This document shows, piece by piece, positions 8,194 to 16,587 of a stretch of 64,000 bases of DNA (position 1 is the stretch's first letter; every line of letters begins with the position of its first letter). Source of the stretch: Martelella endophytica (GTDB lineage Bacteria; Pseudomonadota; Alphaproteobacteria; Rhizobiales; Rhizobiaceae); the NCBI RefSeq assembly GCF_000960975.1, contig NZ_CP010803.1:4557818-4621817 (forward strand). Reading direction: 5' to 3'. The notes beneath the pieces are model-generated. The model searched no databases and had not been told where the DNA came from. It saw only the letters and a list, made by a program, of their open reading frames with translations. Position numbers and translations under genes: made by a program.

Positions 8194-9388
8194 CCGGCTT
8201 CAGGCCGGACAATACGCGGACGTAATCCTCGTCCACATCGCCGAGCTTGACCTCGATAAGCTTCGCGCCGTTGCCTTCCAGCTTGCGGACGAAGGAGTGA
8301 TCATCCTGGATCAGGACGGCCGAAACGGGGACTGCGGGCGCCTCCTCGGCCTGCGGTTTGGTGAAGTGGCAGGTTGCGTCGGTGTTGATCAGTGCCGGGC
8401 CCTGGGGATCGCTGAAGGCAACCTCGACCTCGGTGGTATACTCGCCCCTTTCGCGCTCCTCCGGCCGTTCCACGGATCGGATTGCAGAAATGCTGGCCTT
8501 GCGCGGGGCACCGTCGGCATTGGGTACGACAGCGACATCGGCGGCGCGCACGAGGCGCATATCCTGATTGCCGAACTGGACCCTGGCACCAAGCGTGTGC
8601 GGGTCGACCAGGAGAGCCAGCCGCTCTCCTTCCGAGACAGTCAGCTTGCCGTCGGCCGCAGATGAGGTTTCGACATCGACGAGACGGCCGCTGGCGGTCG
8701 CCCGGACCGTCGCACTCGAAAGCTTCTCGGATGCCTCCGTCAGGGCGTTCTTGCGCTTTTCGAGGTCGTTGCCCAGGCGGATCTCGTCGAGTGCGGCCTC
8801 GCGACGCTGCGAATCATGCTGGCGTTCGGCCGTCTTCAGCGCATTGTCGGCAGCGTCGAGATCGCGTTGGGCCTCCTGGAAGCGGCCAAGCGCAAGCCGG
8901 CCCTGCCCGTAGAGCCGTTTCATTTCGGCAACCTGGGCGGCGAGATGGTCGCGCTTGGCGGCTTTATCGTCTTCGTCGATACTCTGAATGGCGTGCGTGT
9001 TTTCGCGGTAAGGACCGGTCTTGTAGGCGAGCTGCGCCGTCAGGTAATCAACATCGAGCTGGATCTCGTCGGCGCGACGCTGCAGTGCATCAGTATCATA
9101 TTGCGCGAGTATGTCGCCTGCCGTAACCTGCTGGCCGCTCTGCGCCTCGACGCGCAACCGGCCCGAAATAGGCGCCACAACGGCCACGGGACGGCCATAG
9201 CCGATCTTGCAATTGCGGACGATCTCCTCGACGAAGGGCTTCATTTCGACGGGGACCTTGCGCACCGGCGCCGCGGGATCGGCAACCGCGATCCACATCG
9301 GCTCATCCGGTTCGGCAAGCGCGATGGAAGGCGCGGCGATGGCCGCAATCAGGGTTGAAACACAGGTGGGTATGTCGCGTCGCATCAT
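8174..9388 (-). CDS. Periplasmic adaptor (HlyD/RND membrane-fusion family)
   Basis: A periplasmic adaptor of about 404 residues. A signal peptide ends at IALA-EP. A biotinyl-lipoyl half follows (VVAPISGRLRVEAQSGQQVTAGDILAQYD), then a long helical hairpin of about 130 residues (LDVDYLTAQL through EKRKNALTEASEKL), the returning lipoyl half (SSATVRATASGRL), and beta-barrel and membrane-proximal domains up to GLKPGDLVLE. I chose the ATG at 9388 because GGGAG lies eight bases upstream; the frame stays open to 9418. It is translationally coupled to the outer-membrane lipoprotein gene that follows. The HlyD hairpin length suits pairing with a TolC-like partner. Confidence 0.8.
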   Translation of the reverse strand: MMRRDIPTCVSTLIAAIAAPSIALAEPDEPMWIAVADPAAPVRKVPVEMKPFVEEIVRNCKIGYGRPVAVVAPISGRLRVEAQSGQQVTAGDILAQYDTDALQRRADEIQLDVDYLTAQLAYKTGPYRENTHAIQSIDEDDKAAKRDHLAAQVAEMKRLYGQGRLALGRFQEAQRDLDAADNALKTAERQHDSQRREAALDEIRLGNDLEKRKNALTEASEKLSSATVRATASGRLVDVETSSAADGKLTVSEGERLALLVDPHTLGARVQFGNQDMRLVRAADVAVVPNADGAPRKASISAIRSVERPEERERGEYTTEVEVAFSDPQGPALINTDATCHFTKPQAEEAPAVPVSAVLIQDDHSFVRKLEGNGAKLIEVKLGDVDEDYVRVLSGLKPGDLVLE

Positions 9389-9837
9389 ACCGGAAACTCC
9401 CTCGATGACTTCAAGCATGCCGGCTAGCGTCTGGATCAGACATGCTAAAAACGTATTCCTGCCTCACACCTGCATCGCGAAAACGGGTGTTTCGCAAGAT
9501 CAGATGCGCGTCTCGTCAGGTGGGATTCTCTATTTTCATTGTTCCTCGGGAAACGCACGCTACCGGAAAAGGTTTCGAACAACCCGAGGTTCCGTTGCCC
9601 TGTCTAAGCGTCAAGCTTGGCGAAATTTGGATTCCGCAATTTTTTGCGACGCAAAATCGAGCACGGAGCCTATATCGCTCCTATAGCGCAGCAGCCGAAA
9701 TTCCTGAACCGATTTCCAATCACAATGACGTTGAACGCCGTTCTCCTCGGCGCGGGCGTGCTCGAAAGGACACACCAACAGACCGCCGCGGCCATTGCAG
9801 GTCGCGGACGGTCGAAGACTTTGTCGGGAAGCCCAGA
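9389..9837. other. 449-bp non-coding region between adaptor gene and chpT
   Basis: No gene is supported on either strand. The adaptor gene's promoter should lie in its left part. Two GANTC sites (9524-9528 and 9630-9634) are the only recognisable motifs. Confidence 0.5.
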
Positions 9838-10482
9838 TCAGGTAGCGGGCTTTGCCTCGAACACGACCTCGCCCTCATTGACCACGAACTGGACGCTCAT
9901 ACCGGATTCTTCGGCGAGGAGAGCCGTATAATAGGGCTGCACATTGTGGGAGGTGATCGGGTCTTCCATCACGCCGCCATAGATGCGGGCAAAATCGGCC
10001 GGCATCTGGACGTATCCGCCGCGGGCGCGGATGATGAAGGCGAAGATATCGCCGGCGGATTCAAGACCGACATCGATCGTGCCGCCGCGCGGAATGGTGG
10101 TCTGGGCAATCAGGAACAGGTTGAGCAGCAACTTGACCCGGTCCTTCGGCGCATTGACGCGCGGACCGACCCAGTTGAGCGTGGTGCGCTTGCCGAGTGC
10201 CACGAGATCGCGCACGGCCGTTTCCGCCTCGCCGGTGTCGAGCGGTGAGTTGAGCGTGCCGGAGGCACCGAAGGCGAGCCGCGCGAACTTCAGGTGCGTT
10301 GCGGCCGAATGCGTGCTCTGGCGGATAAGGTTCACCGCCTCCTCGTCCATGCCGCCCTCGTCCAGCAGTTCGACGCCGTTTCCGGCTGCACCGATCGGAT
10401 TGACCACATCATGGCAGATGCGGCTGGCGAGAAGGGCTGCAAGCTCGCCGCCGCTCAGTGTCAGATTGGGATTTTTGACCAT
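9838..10482 (-). CDS. chpT: Histidine phosphotransferase ChpT
   Basis: ChpT relays phosphate from the hybrid kinase CckA to CtrA and CpdR. The 214-residue protein opens LTLSGGELAALLASRICHDV; the phospho-accepting His is residue 24, in the conserved ICHDVVNPIGA. The C-terminal half resembles a degenerate histidine-kinase ATPase domain without nucleotide motifs, as known for ChpT dimers. The ATG at 10482 is favoured by an upstream GGAAGG; the open frame runs 13 codons further. It shares its upstream region with the divergent eipA gene. Presence of SciP, CtrA and ChpT within 6 kb places most of the CtrA relay here, but cckA and cpdR are elsewhere. Confidence 0.93.
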   Translation of the reverse strand: MVKNPNLTLSGGELAALLASRICHDVVNPIGAAGNGVELLDEGGMDEEAVNLIRQSTHSAATHLKFARLAFGASGTLNSPLDTGEAETAVRDLVALGKRTTLNWVGPRVNAPKDRVKLLLNLFLIAQTTIPRGGTIDVGLESAGDIFAFIIRARGGYVQMPADFARIYGGVMEDPITSHNVQPYYTALLAEESGMSVQFVVNEGEVVFEAKPAT

Positions 10483-10584
10483 CTCGCTTTTCCTTCCGCT
10501 CCGGCAGGCCGGCACATTCAATGCGGCCGCCCCTGTCTTTGGCCAAGGGCTTTATCCGCTTTCACAGAAAAACACCACATTTGG

Positions 10585-10599
10585 TAAATCCATTGTTAA
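10585..10599 (+). promoter_or_regulatory. Candidate CtrA box between chpT and eipA
   Basis: TAAA (10585-10588), seven bases, then TTAA (10596-10599): one mismatch from TTAA-N7-TTAA. It sits in the 207-bp divergent gap, so it could serve both genes. Regulation of eipA by CtrA is established in Brucella, which raises the prior for this match. Confidence 0.5.
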
Positions 10600-10689
10600 G
10601 AGGTCACCGTCACAATGGAGTCCAAGTCCACGCTTGTCAGATTCTTCGGAATTGGCAAAGCCCGAGAGAGCAACAGGAATGGAACCGCC

Positions 10690-11280
10690 ATGTTCGCCAG
10701 AACAAACCTTCGCTCGGCATCGGCCGCACTGATCGCCCTCCTGATGATGGCACTTTTCGTGCTGCCTGCCCGCGCGCAGACCCAGACGACACAAAGCAGC
10801 AACTTCTCCGCCGATGAGATCGTCACCGCCGGCAACACCTTCTTCGGTGAGGCAAGCTCCGGCCTCGCCCAGGCCCTTCAGAACGCGTTTTCGAAATACG
10901 GCCTGCCGAACGGCTATATTCTCGGCACGGAAGGCTCCGGCGCCTTTATCGCCGGCCTGACCTATGGCGAAGGCGTGCTCAACACCAAGAATGCGGGCTC
11001 GCATCAGGTGTTCTGGCAGGGGCCCTCGCTCGGCATCGATTATGGCGGCGACGGTTCGCGGGTGATGATGCTCGTCTATAACCTCCCGACGGTGCAGGAC
11101 CTCTATCACCGCTACGGCGGGGTCGCGGGCTCCGCCTACCTCATCGCCGGCTTCTCGATGCAGGTCTACAAGAACCAGAATGTCATCCTCGTGCCGGTGC
11201 GCACGGGCGTCGGCGCCCGGCTTGGCGTCAATGTCGGCTACCTGAAGCTGACCTCCAAGCCGACCTGGAACCCCTTCTGA
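10690..11280 (+). CDS. eipA: Envelope integrity protein EipA (DUF1134)
   Basis: EipA is a periplasmic beta-barrel-like DUF1134 protein needed for envelope stress resistance in Brucella, where CtrA controls it. The 196-residue product starts at the ATG at 10690 (MFARTNLRSASAALIALL), giving a clean signal peptide with cleavage after PARA-Q. The mature part holds the family core: DEIVTAGNTFFGEASSGLAQ, a Gly-rich FWQGPSLGIDYGGDGSR, and a C-terminal GVGARLGVNVGYLKLT. The in-frame ATG at 10615 adds 25 residues that would spoil the signal peptide. A small gene follows after 13 bp and is probably co-transcribed. Confidence 0.9.
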   Translation: MFARTNLRSASAALIALLMMALFVLPARAQTQTTQSSNFSADEIVTAGNTFFGEASSGLAQALQNAFSKYGLPNGYILGTEGSGAFIAGLTYGEGVLNTKNAGSHQVFWQGPSLGIDYGGDGSRVMMLVYNLPTVQDLYHRYGGVAGSAYLIAGFSMQVYKNQNVILVPVRTGVGARLGVNVGYLKLTSKPTWNPF

Positions 11281-11293
11281 GGCGGAAACGGCA

Positions 11294-11551
11294 ATGGCGG
11301 GCGAGGCAATGAAACGCGCTATCGAGGAGCGCTACGCCGTGCTCTGCGCACGCGTGGAGGCGGCCGCCGGCTCCGATGCGAAGGACGACGCCTTGCGCGA
11401 GGATTTTGCCGAGCTTGCCGCCATGATGATCGCCTATGCCCATGAGACCGGCGAGAAGGAAGCGCTCGATGCAGCCCTGTCGCTGTCGTCGGCGCGTGCG
11501 AGCGACAGGCTCAGCCTCGCCGAGCGCGCTCGCCGCCTGATCGACGACTAA
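11294..11551 (+). CDS. Small hypothetical protein downstream of eipA
   Basis: An 85-residue, highly helical acidic protein (MKRAIEERYAVLCARVEAAA, ending SLAERARRLIDD). It has no signal peptide, membrane segment or known motif. The start at 11294 lies 13 bp after the eipA stop with a GAGGCGG segment upstream; an internal ATG at 11309 is possible. It is read with eipA and ends five bases before the convergent TrmH-family gene. I do not recognise a function. Continuous alphaproteobacterial codon use and tight spacing support it being real. Confidence 0.6.
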   Translation: MAGEAMKRAIEERYAVLCARVEAAAGSDAKDDALREDFAELAAMMIAYAHETGEKEALDAALSLSSARASDRLSLAERARRLIDD

Positions 11552-11555
11552 AAAA

Positions 11556-12386
11556 TCAGGCGATACGCCCCTTCAAAAGTGCAAGCTGATAGAGCGCGAT
11601 ACCCGCGGCGGTGGAGACGTTGAGACTGTCGAGGCCCGGCGACTGCGGGATGCGCACAGGCCGGAAGCTCTTCAGGATATCCGCCGGCAGCCCCTCGCCT
11701 TCCGTTCCGAGCACCAGCGCCGTGCGCCGCGCCCTTTCGACCGCGTGGAGCGGCACCTCGCCCGATGGCGAGAGCGTCACCACCTGGAAGCCGGCGCCGG
11801 CAAGCTCGGCGAGAATATCCCGAGCCTCTCCTTGCCGGCTCCACGGCATCTTCAGCACCGAGCCCACCGAAACACGCAAAGCCTTCCGGTAGAGCGGATC
11901 ACAGGAGGTGGAATCCAGCAGGACAGCATCGGCGCCGAAGGCGGTGGCATTACGGAAAATGCCGCCGGCATTGTCGTGATTGGAAAGGCCGATGGCGACG
12001 GCCACCAGCGCATCGTCCGGCAACCGGGCGATCAGCTCGGCCGTGGTCGGCTGCCGGCCGATCCGTCCGAGCGCCAGCACGCCGCGATGCATGTCGAAGC
12101 CGGCAATTCGGTTCATCACCTCGGAACGACACGTGAAGACGGGAACGTCATCGGGAAAGGTTTCCAGAATATCGGCGACCCCGGCAAGCCGGTTTTCGAG
12201 CACCAGAATACGGTCTGCCGAAAACGGCCCGCCAGCGCGATGGGCCTCGGCCAACACCCGCAACACCACGGTTCCCTCGGCGATGAACAGCCCGCGCCGC
12301 CCGACAAGGTCCTTCTCGCGGATGGCGCTGAAAGGCGCAATGCGCTCGTCATCGGCATCGGTGATTTCGGTGACGGCCCGCACCAT
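11556..12386 (-). CDS. TrmH/SpoU-family RNA 2'-O-methyltransferase
   Basis: A 276-residue SPOUT methyltransferase that transfers a methyl group from SAM to a ribose 2'-OH in tRNA or rRNA. The N-terminal substrate-binding domain (DERIAPFSAIREKDLVGR) is followed by the three SpoU motifs: motif 1 GLSNHDNAGGIFRNATAFGA, motif 2 ALVLGTEGEGLP, motif 3 IPQSPGLDSLNVSTAAGIAL. The trefoil-knot methylase is complete. The exact target (23S rRNA, or tRNA position 18) cannot be told from sequence alone. A small membrane-protein gene lies directly upstream, three bases away, on the same strand. Confidence 0.88.
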   Translation of the reverse strand: MVRAVTEITDADDERIAPFSAIREKDLVGRRGLFIAEGTVVLRVLAEAHRAGGPFSADRILVLENRLAGVADILETFPDDVPVFTCRSEVMNRIAGFDMHRGVLALGRIGRQPTTAELIARLPDDALVAVAIGLSNHDNAGGIFRNATAFGADAVLLDSTSCDPLYRKALRVSVGSVLKMPWSRQGEARDILAELAGAGFQVVTLSPSGEVPLHAVERARRTALVLGTEGEGLPADILKSFRPVRIPQSPGLDSLNVSTAAGIALYQLALLKGRIA

Positions 12387-12389
12387 GCC

Positions 12390-12785
12390 TCAGTCGAAAC
12401 GGATTTCGACGTCGGCGGCCATACGGCCGGAATTCAGGTCGTAAAGATACATCGTCTGCTCGCCGTTTTCCTTCTGGCCATAGATCAGCGCCTGGCCGTC
12501 GCCATAGCTGATATTGGCAATCTGGAAGCCGCGCGGCAACGTCGCCGTCAGCGCTCGCGGCGCATCGGCGGGCACGACGACACCGGACGATGTCGCCACC
12601 TGCGCCGCGTCGTCGCGGCCCATCACCTTGTAGATGATGGCGCCGAAAACGGCCATCAGCGACACGATCATGATCAGCGCGGAAATGACCTGAAGCCGCA
12701 GCATGCGCCGGCGGACCAGCTCGACAGCGGGGTCGAGCGGTTCGTCTTCTTCATGCTCTTCGATGCGATCTCTCGACATTGGCAT
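12390..12785 (-). CDS. Single-pass membrane protein of unknown function
   Basis: A 131-residue protein: an acidic cytoplasmic N-terminus (RIEEHEEDEPLDPAVELVRR), one membrane helix at about residues 29-53 (LQVISALIMIVSLMAVFGAI), and a periplasmic domain with a beta-rich stretch (FQIANISYGDGQALIYGQKE). The start is ATG at 12785 or the ATG two codons later at 12779, which gives MSRDRIEE. It precedes the TrmH-family gene by three bases, so the two are likely one transcript, and it is divergent from the pseudouridine synthase gene. No enzyme motif is visible. Confidence 0.65.
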   Translation of the reverse strand: MPMSRDRIEEHEEDEPLDPAVELVRRRMLRLQVISALIMIVSLMAVFGAIIYKVMGRDDAAQVATSSGVVVPADAPRALTATLPRGFQIANISYGDGQALIYGQKENGEQTMYLYDLNSGRMAADVEIRFD

Positions 12786-12841
12786 TGCCCCGCGGCCCGG
12801 TTTCGCTTAACAAGCGCCAGTTCAAACCCTGGCGATTTCAG

Positions 12842-13867
12842 ATGACAGACGACCCCTTTAACCAAACAAACGGCGAGAGAAAAGACTTTCTCGTTCCGGA
12901 AGGGACGAAAGAGCGCCTTGACGCCTTCGTCTCCCGGCAGATGGGCGACGATTTCTCGCGCACGCGGGTTAAGGCGCTGATCACCGAGGGTGTCGTCACC
13001 GTGGACGGCAGGACGGTGACCGAGGCAAGCCGCAAGGTAAAGGGCGGAGAGACGATATCGCTCGTCATTCCCGAAGCCGAAGAGGCCGAGCCAGAGGGCG
13101 AGGATATTCCCCTCGACATCCTCTATGAGGACGACGACATCATCGTCATCAACAAGCCGGCGGGCCTCGTCGTTCATCCGGGCGCCGGCAACTGGACCGG
13201 CACGCTCGTCAACGCACTCATCTATCATTGCGGCGACACGCTTTCCGGCATCGGCGGCGTAAAGCGTCCCGGCATCGTTCACCGCCTCGACAAGGACACG
13301 ACCGGTGTGATGATCGTTGCCAAGAACGACATCGCCCATCGCGGTCTCGCCGCCCAGTTCGCCGATCACGGCCGCACCGGACCGCTGGAGCGCGCCTACA
13401 AGGCGCTGATCTGGGGCCGGCCGCGCATGCTGCAGGGAACGATCGACGCGCCGCTCGGTCGCGCATCCGACCGCATCCGCCGCGCAGTCAAATCCGAAGA
13501 CAGCGCCGATGCCGATTTTGCGATCACGCATTATGTCATCACCCGCCGCTTCGGCGAGAAACCGGATGGCACGGCGCTCGCAAGCCTTGCCGAATGCCGG
13601 CTCGAGACCGGCCGCACCCACCAGATCCGCGTCCACATGGCTCATATCGGCCACCCGCTGATCGGCGACCAGATGTATGGTGCCGGCTTCAAGACCAAGG
13701 CAAACCTGCTGGAAGAACCGGCACGCTCGCTGTTCCGCGACTTTCCGCGTCAGGCGCTGCATGCGGCGCTGCTTGCCATCGAGCACCCGGTCACGGGCGA
13801 AGCAATGCGCTTCGAGGCACCGCTTCCGGCCGATATGGAAGCGCTCTGTGCAGCGCTGGAAGCGTAA
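12842..13867 (+). CDS. Large-subunit-type pseudouridine synthase, RluD-like
   Basis: A 341-residue RluA/RluD-family enzyme that isomerises uridines in rRNA. An N-terminal S4 RNA-binding domain (ERLDAFVSRQ through VTVDGRTV) is joined to the catalytic domain with PGIVHRLDKDTTGVMIVAK, whose Asp is the nucleophile, and the later ETGRTHQIRVHMAHIGHPLI. The ATG at 12842 (MTDDPFNQ) is chosen; the frame extends upstream but into the divergent promoter. The S4 domain and length favour RluD (helix 69 of 23S rRNA) over RluA. rpoH follows after a promoter-bearing gap. Confidence 0.88.
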   Translation: MTDDPFNQTNGERKDFLVPEGTKERLDAFVSRQMGDDFSRTRVKALITEGVVTVDGRTVTEASRKVKGGETISLVIPEAEEAEPEGEDIPLDILYEDDDIIVINKPAGLVVHPGAGNWTGTLVNALIYHCGDTLSGIGGVKRPGIVHRLDKDTTGVMIVAKNDIAHRGLAAQFADHGRTGPLERAYKALIWGRPRMLQGTIDAPLGRASDRIRRAVKSEDSADADFAITHYVITRRFGEKPDGTALASLAECRLETGRTHQIRVHMAHIGHPLIGDQMYGAGFKTKANLLEEPARSLFRDFPRQALHAALLAIEHPVTGEAMRFEAPLPADMEALCAALEA

Positions 13868-13913
13868 GCGAACAACATCCTTCCAGTAAATGGATAGTTT
13901 GTAATGTTGCGAT

Positions 13914-13942
13914 CTTGAAAAGGCCGCTTTTAAACCCCAAAT
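13914..13942 (+). promoter_or_regulatory. Candidate heat-shock (RpoH) promoter upstream of rpoH
   Basis: CTTGAAA (13914-13920), 14 bases, then CCCCAAAT (13935-13942) matches the sigma-32 consensus CTTGAAA-N11-16-CCCCATNT with one or two mismatches. It lies about 100 bases upstream of rpoH, so rpoH may be autoregulated. Confidence 0.5.
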
Positions 13943-14041
13943 CAGGGCTTCCCTTCACGACATTGGCTTGATGGTTTGCGGGGTCGGAACCCTGAGCCAT
14001 AGCCATGTGTTTTTTCTTCGAAGGGGTCACGAAACAAGGGG

Positions 14042-14962
14042 GTGAAAGCCTTGGCCAATACTCTACCCAGCATTCGCGCCGGAGAAAACGGTCTTAACCG
14101 TTACCTCGAGGAAATCCGCAAATTCCCCATGCTGGAACCGCAGGAAGAGTACATGCTCGCCAGGCGGTATCAGGATCACGAAGATCGCGGCGCCGCCCAC
14201 AAGCTGGTGACCAGCCATCTACGCCTCGTCGCTAAGATTGCCATGGGCTATCGCGGCTACGGCCTGCCGATTGGCGAAGTGGTCTCGGAAGGCAATGTCG
14301 GCCTGATGCAGGCCGTGAAGAAGTTCGACCCTGAAAGGGGTTTCCGCCTCGCGACCTACGCCATGTGGTGGATCAAGGCCTCGATCCAGGAGTATATCCT
14401 GCGCTCGTGGTCGCTCGTGAAGATGGGCACTACTGCCAACCAGAAGCGCCTGTTCTTCAACCTGCGCCGCCTGAAGGGCCGCATCCAGGCCATCGATGAC
14501 GGCGATCTGAAGCCGGAACAGGTGACCGAGATTGCCACCAAGCTGAATGTCAGCGAGGAGGAAGTGGTCTCGATGAACCGCCGCCTGTCGGGCGACGCCT
14601 CGCTGAACGCACCGATCCGCGCCACCGAGGGTGAATCCGGCCAGTGGCAGGACTGGCTTGTCGACGACAACGACAACCAGGAGGAAATCCTGGTCAATCA
14701 GGACGAGCTCGAAACCCGTCGCGAAATGCTGTCTTCGGCACTCGATGTGCTGAACGACCGCGAAAAGCGGATCTTCCTCGCGCGTCGTCTCTCCGAAGAC
14801 CCGGAAACGCTGGAATCGCTCTCCGCCGAGTTCAACATCTCGCGCGAGCGAGTCCGCCAGATCGAGGTCCGCGCCTTCGAGAAGGTTCAGGACGCCGTGC
14901 AGAAACAGGTCGCCGACGCCGCCCGTGCGGTGCGTGCCGTTCGCGACAACGCGGACGCATAG
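14042..14962 (+). CDS. rpoH: RNA polymerase heat-shock sigma factor RpoH
   Basis: Sigma-32 directs RNA polymerase to heat-shock and stress promoters. The 306-residue protein has region 1.2-2.1 (NRYLEEIRKFPMLEPQEEYM), region 2.2-2.4 (GLMQAVKKFDPERGFRLATY, AMWWIKASIQEYILRSWSLV), the RpoH box QKRLFFNLRR, and region 4.2 helix-turn-helix (LSAEFNISRERVRQIEVRAF). GTG at 14042 is the longest start; TTG at 14051 would give MANTLPSI, closer to the usual rhizobial N-terminus and better placed after AAGGGGG. It resembles the main rhizobial rpoH1 form. A good terminator follows. A possible autoregulatory promoter lies upstream. Confidence 0.96.
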   Translation: MKALANTLPSIRAGENGLNRYLEEIRKFPMLEPQEEYMLARRYQDHEDRGAAHKLVTSHLRLVAKIAMGYRGYGLPIGEVVSEGNVGLMQAVKKFDPERGFRLATYAMWWIKASIQEYILRSWSLVKMGTTANQKRLFFNLRRLKGRIQAIDDGDLKPEQVTEIATKLNVSEEEVVSMNRRLSGDASLNAPIRATEGESGQWQDWLVDDNDNQEEILVNQDELETRREMLSSALDVLNDREKRIFLARRLSEDPETLESLSAEFNISRERVRQIEVRAFEKVQDAVQKQVADAARAVRAVRDNADA

Positions 14963-14992
14963 TCCGCGCCATAGCTGACGATATGTTTGAAA

Positions 14993-15018
14993 CCCGCCGG
15001 TCGCCCCGGCGGGTTTTT
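14993..15018 (+). terminator. Terminator of rpoH
   Basis: CCCGCCGG (14993-15000) pairs with CCGGCGGG (15006-15013), five-base loop, followed by five T. Confidence 0.88.
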
Positions 15019-15040
15019 GCTTATTTTGGCGGCAGAGACC

Positions 15041-15643
15041 TCACTGCGCGCCCTGCGGCTTGAACTCGCTTTCGATCAGCACGTCCACCGCATCGCTGAT
15101 AGCCGGGACCGCGAAGGTGAAACCCCAATCGGAGCGGTTGATCGCCATGGTTCCGGAAAAGCCGAGCGTGGCAACCTTGGTCATCGGATGACTGGCCAGC
15201 GAGCCGTTGAACGTCACGTCGATGACGGCCGGATGGGTCTCGCCGCGCATCGTCAGCGCACCATAGACCTTGCCGGTATCATCGCCGTCGACCTCGATCC
15301 GTTCAGAGGCGAAGCGGATCGGCGTGCCGGCGAGGAAGTCCGCAGCGGTGCCGATCTTGCCGTCGAAATCCTCGACCTCGGGAAAGGGAAAATCGGTCCG
15401 GACCGAGGCCGGATCGATGGTGACGAACAGCATCGACTGCTCCGGCGCCTCCGGCTTCCAGTCGAGTTCGGCCGCGATCTTGGTGAACCGCGCGGTATAA
15501 TGCGACATGCCGAAGTGGCCGACGCGCCAGGTGACGCTGGTGTGGGCCGGATCGGACACATAGGCGCCGCCCGGCGCCATCTCCTCAGCCGCGACTGCCG
15601 GCGCGACGAGAAGCAGGGTGAGAAGGAAGACGGGTCGAAACAT
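15041..15643 (-). CDS. YceI-family periplasmic lipid-binding protein
   Basis: A 200-residue secreted lipocalin-like protein of the YceI family, whose members bind isoprenoid lipids and are often base- or stress-induced. The signal peptide (FLLTLLLVAPAVAAEE) is clear. The mature part has the family landmarks: SDPAHTSVTWRVGHFGMSHY near the start, PFPEVEDFD-K and PIRFASERIEVDGDD in the middle, and the final MAINRSDWGFTF block. It runs convergently towards rpoH and is probably a single gene. The ligand is not known, and no cytochrome b561 partner gene is adjacent. Confidence 0.88.
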   Translation of the reverse strand: MFRPVFLLTLLLVAPAVAAEEMAPGGAYVSDPAHTSVTWRVGHFGMSHYTARFTKIAAELDWKPEAPEQSMLFVTIDPASVRTDFPFPEVEDFDGKIGTAADFLAGTPIRFASERIEVDGDDTGKVYGALTMRGETHPAVIDVTFNGSLASHPMTKVATLGFSGTMAINRSDWGFTFAVPAISDAVDVLIESEFKPQGAQ

Positions 15644-15748
15644 GGGTGATGACCTCTTTGCTGGTTTTGGGAAAGGTTGGGCAGGTGCCGGCGCGCCGTT
15701 TCGGGCAATTCGCGCAGCCGCCTGCCACCGTGGGCTTGGGCCGGCCTC

Positions 15749-16456
15749 TCATGCGGCGAGGCCGATATCGTTGGAAAGAGCGGCGAATTCAGCGGGCGCG
15801 AGCACCGGCCGGATAGCAAACCCGATCACCGCATCGAATACGGGCCGCGGCATCGAGCGGAACATGCCGCCGACCATTGCCCGTCGCTCGGCCGGCGCCA
15901 TCGCCGGCACCATGATGCGGGTGAAGGCCATGTTTTCTTCCGGCGACATCGAGCCGATGATCCGCATCTCCATGTCGAGGAGTTCGGCATCGGTGAAATG
16001 CTGCCACAGAAGCGGCATCACCACCGTTTCCTCCTCGTGCATATGGGCGAAATCGTCGGCCACATACGCAGCGAAGGCGAGATAAAGGGCGCGACCCGCC
16101 TCGAGGCGGGCCGGCCCCTCGGCATTTTCGACGCGGTCCGCCAGGGCGTCGAATGCCAGGAAGGCGGCGCGATGATCGTCGTGCTGTTCGTCGATGAGGT
16201 CGGTCGGAAGCGACAGCGAGCGCAGCGCGATATGCACCGTCGCATCCTCATGGACGACGTGGGCGGCGGCGAGGCCGAGCAGTCGGCGGAATTCGTCGAG
16301 AAGCGCGTCCGTCTGTTGCGCATCCGCGAAATCGGCCGTGCCGACGGCGGCGAGCATGTTGCACTGGGCGCGGCGCAGCCCCTTGTGGACGGCGCCGTAA
16401 AAGTCATAGCGGCCGGCAAGAGCGGGCACGCGGGTCATGTTTTCTATATGCGTCAT
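15749..16456 (-). CDS. Hemerythrin-like (HHE) domain protein
   Basis: A 235-residue cytoplasmic protein with a four-helix hemerythrin-type di-iron fold. Candidate ligands are H24 (FYGAVHKGLRR), H66/H69/E70 (AAHVVHEDATVH), H92/H95 (DEQHDDH) and H138/H140/E141 (FAHMHEEETVVMP), which together follow the H-HxxxE-HxxxH/D family pattern. After residue 150 an additional helical tail (MRIIGSMSPEENMAFTRIMV) is present. Such proteins sense or store O2, NO or iron. It is divergent from the two flavin-fold genes that follow, with 131 bp between, suggesting a joint redox or gas response. The function is inferred only from the fold. Confidence 0.75.
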   Translation of the reverse strand: MTHIENMTRVPALAGRYDFYGAVHKGLRRAQCNMLAAVGTADFADAQQTDALLDEFRRLLGLAAAHVVHEDATVHIALRSLSLPTDLIDEQHDDHRAAFLAFDALADRVENAEGPARLEAGRALYLAFAAYVADDFAHMHEEETVVMPLLWQHFTDAELLDMEMRIIGSMSPEENMAFTRIMVPAMAPAERRAMVGGMFRSMPRPVFDAVIGFAIRPVLAPAEFAALSNDIGLAA

Positions 16457-16587
16457 TTTCGTCTCCGTGAGGCGTGCCGCCGGCGGGCTGCCGGGGCCGT
16501 GGAGATGCGAATAAACCCATACGTTGCAGGCCGCTTCCTAAATGCATGCTAAACGGATTGCCGAAATCCTAAAACTTTACTATCGCC

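Noticed and set aside
9442..10248. 268-codon plus-strand open frame across the gap and chpT
   Set aside because: It is mostly antisense to chpT, whose family motifs are clear; the remainder has no family or codon support.
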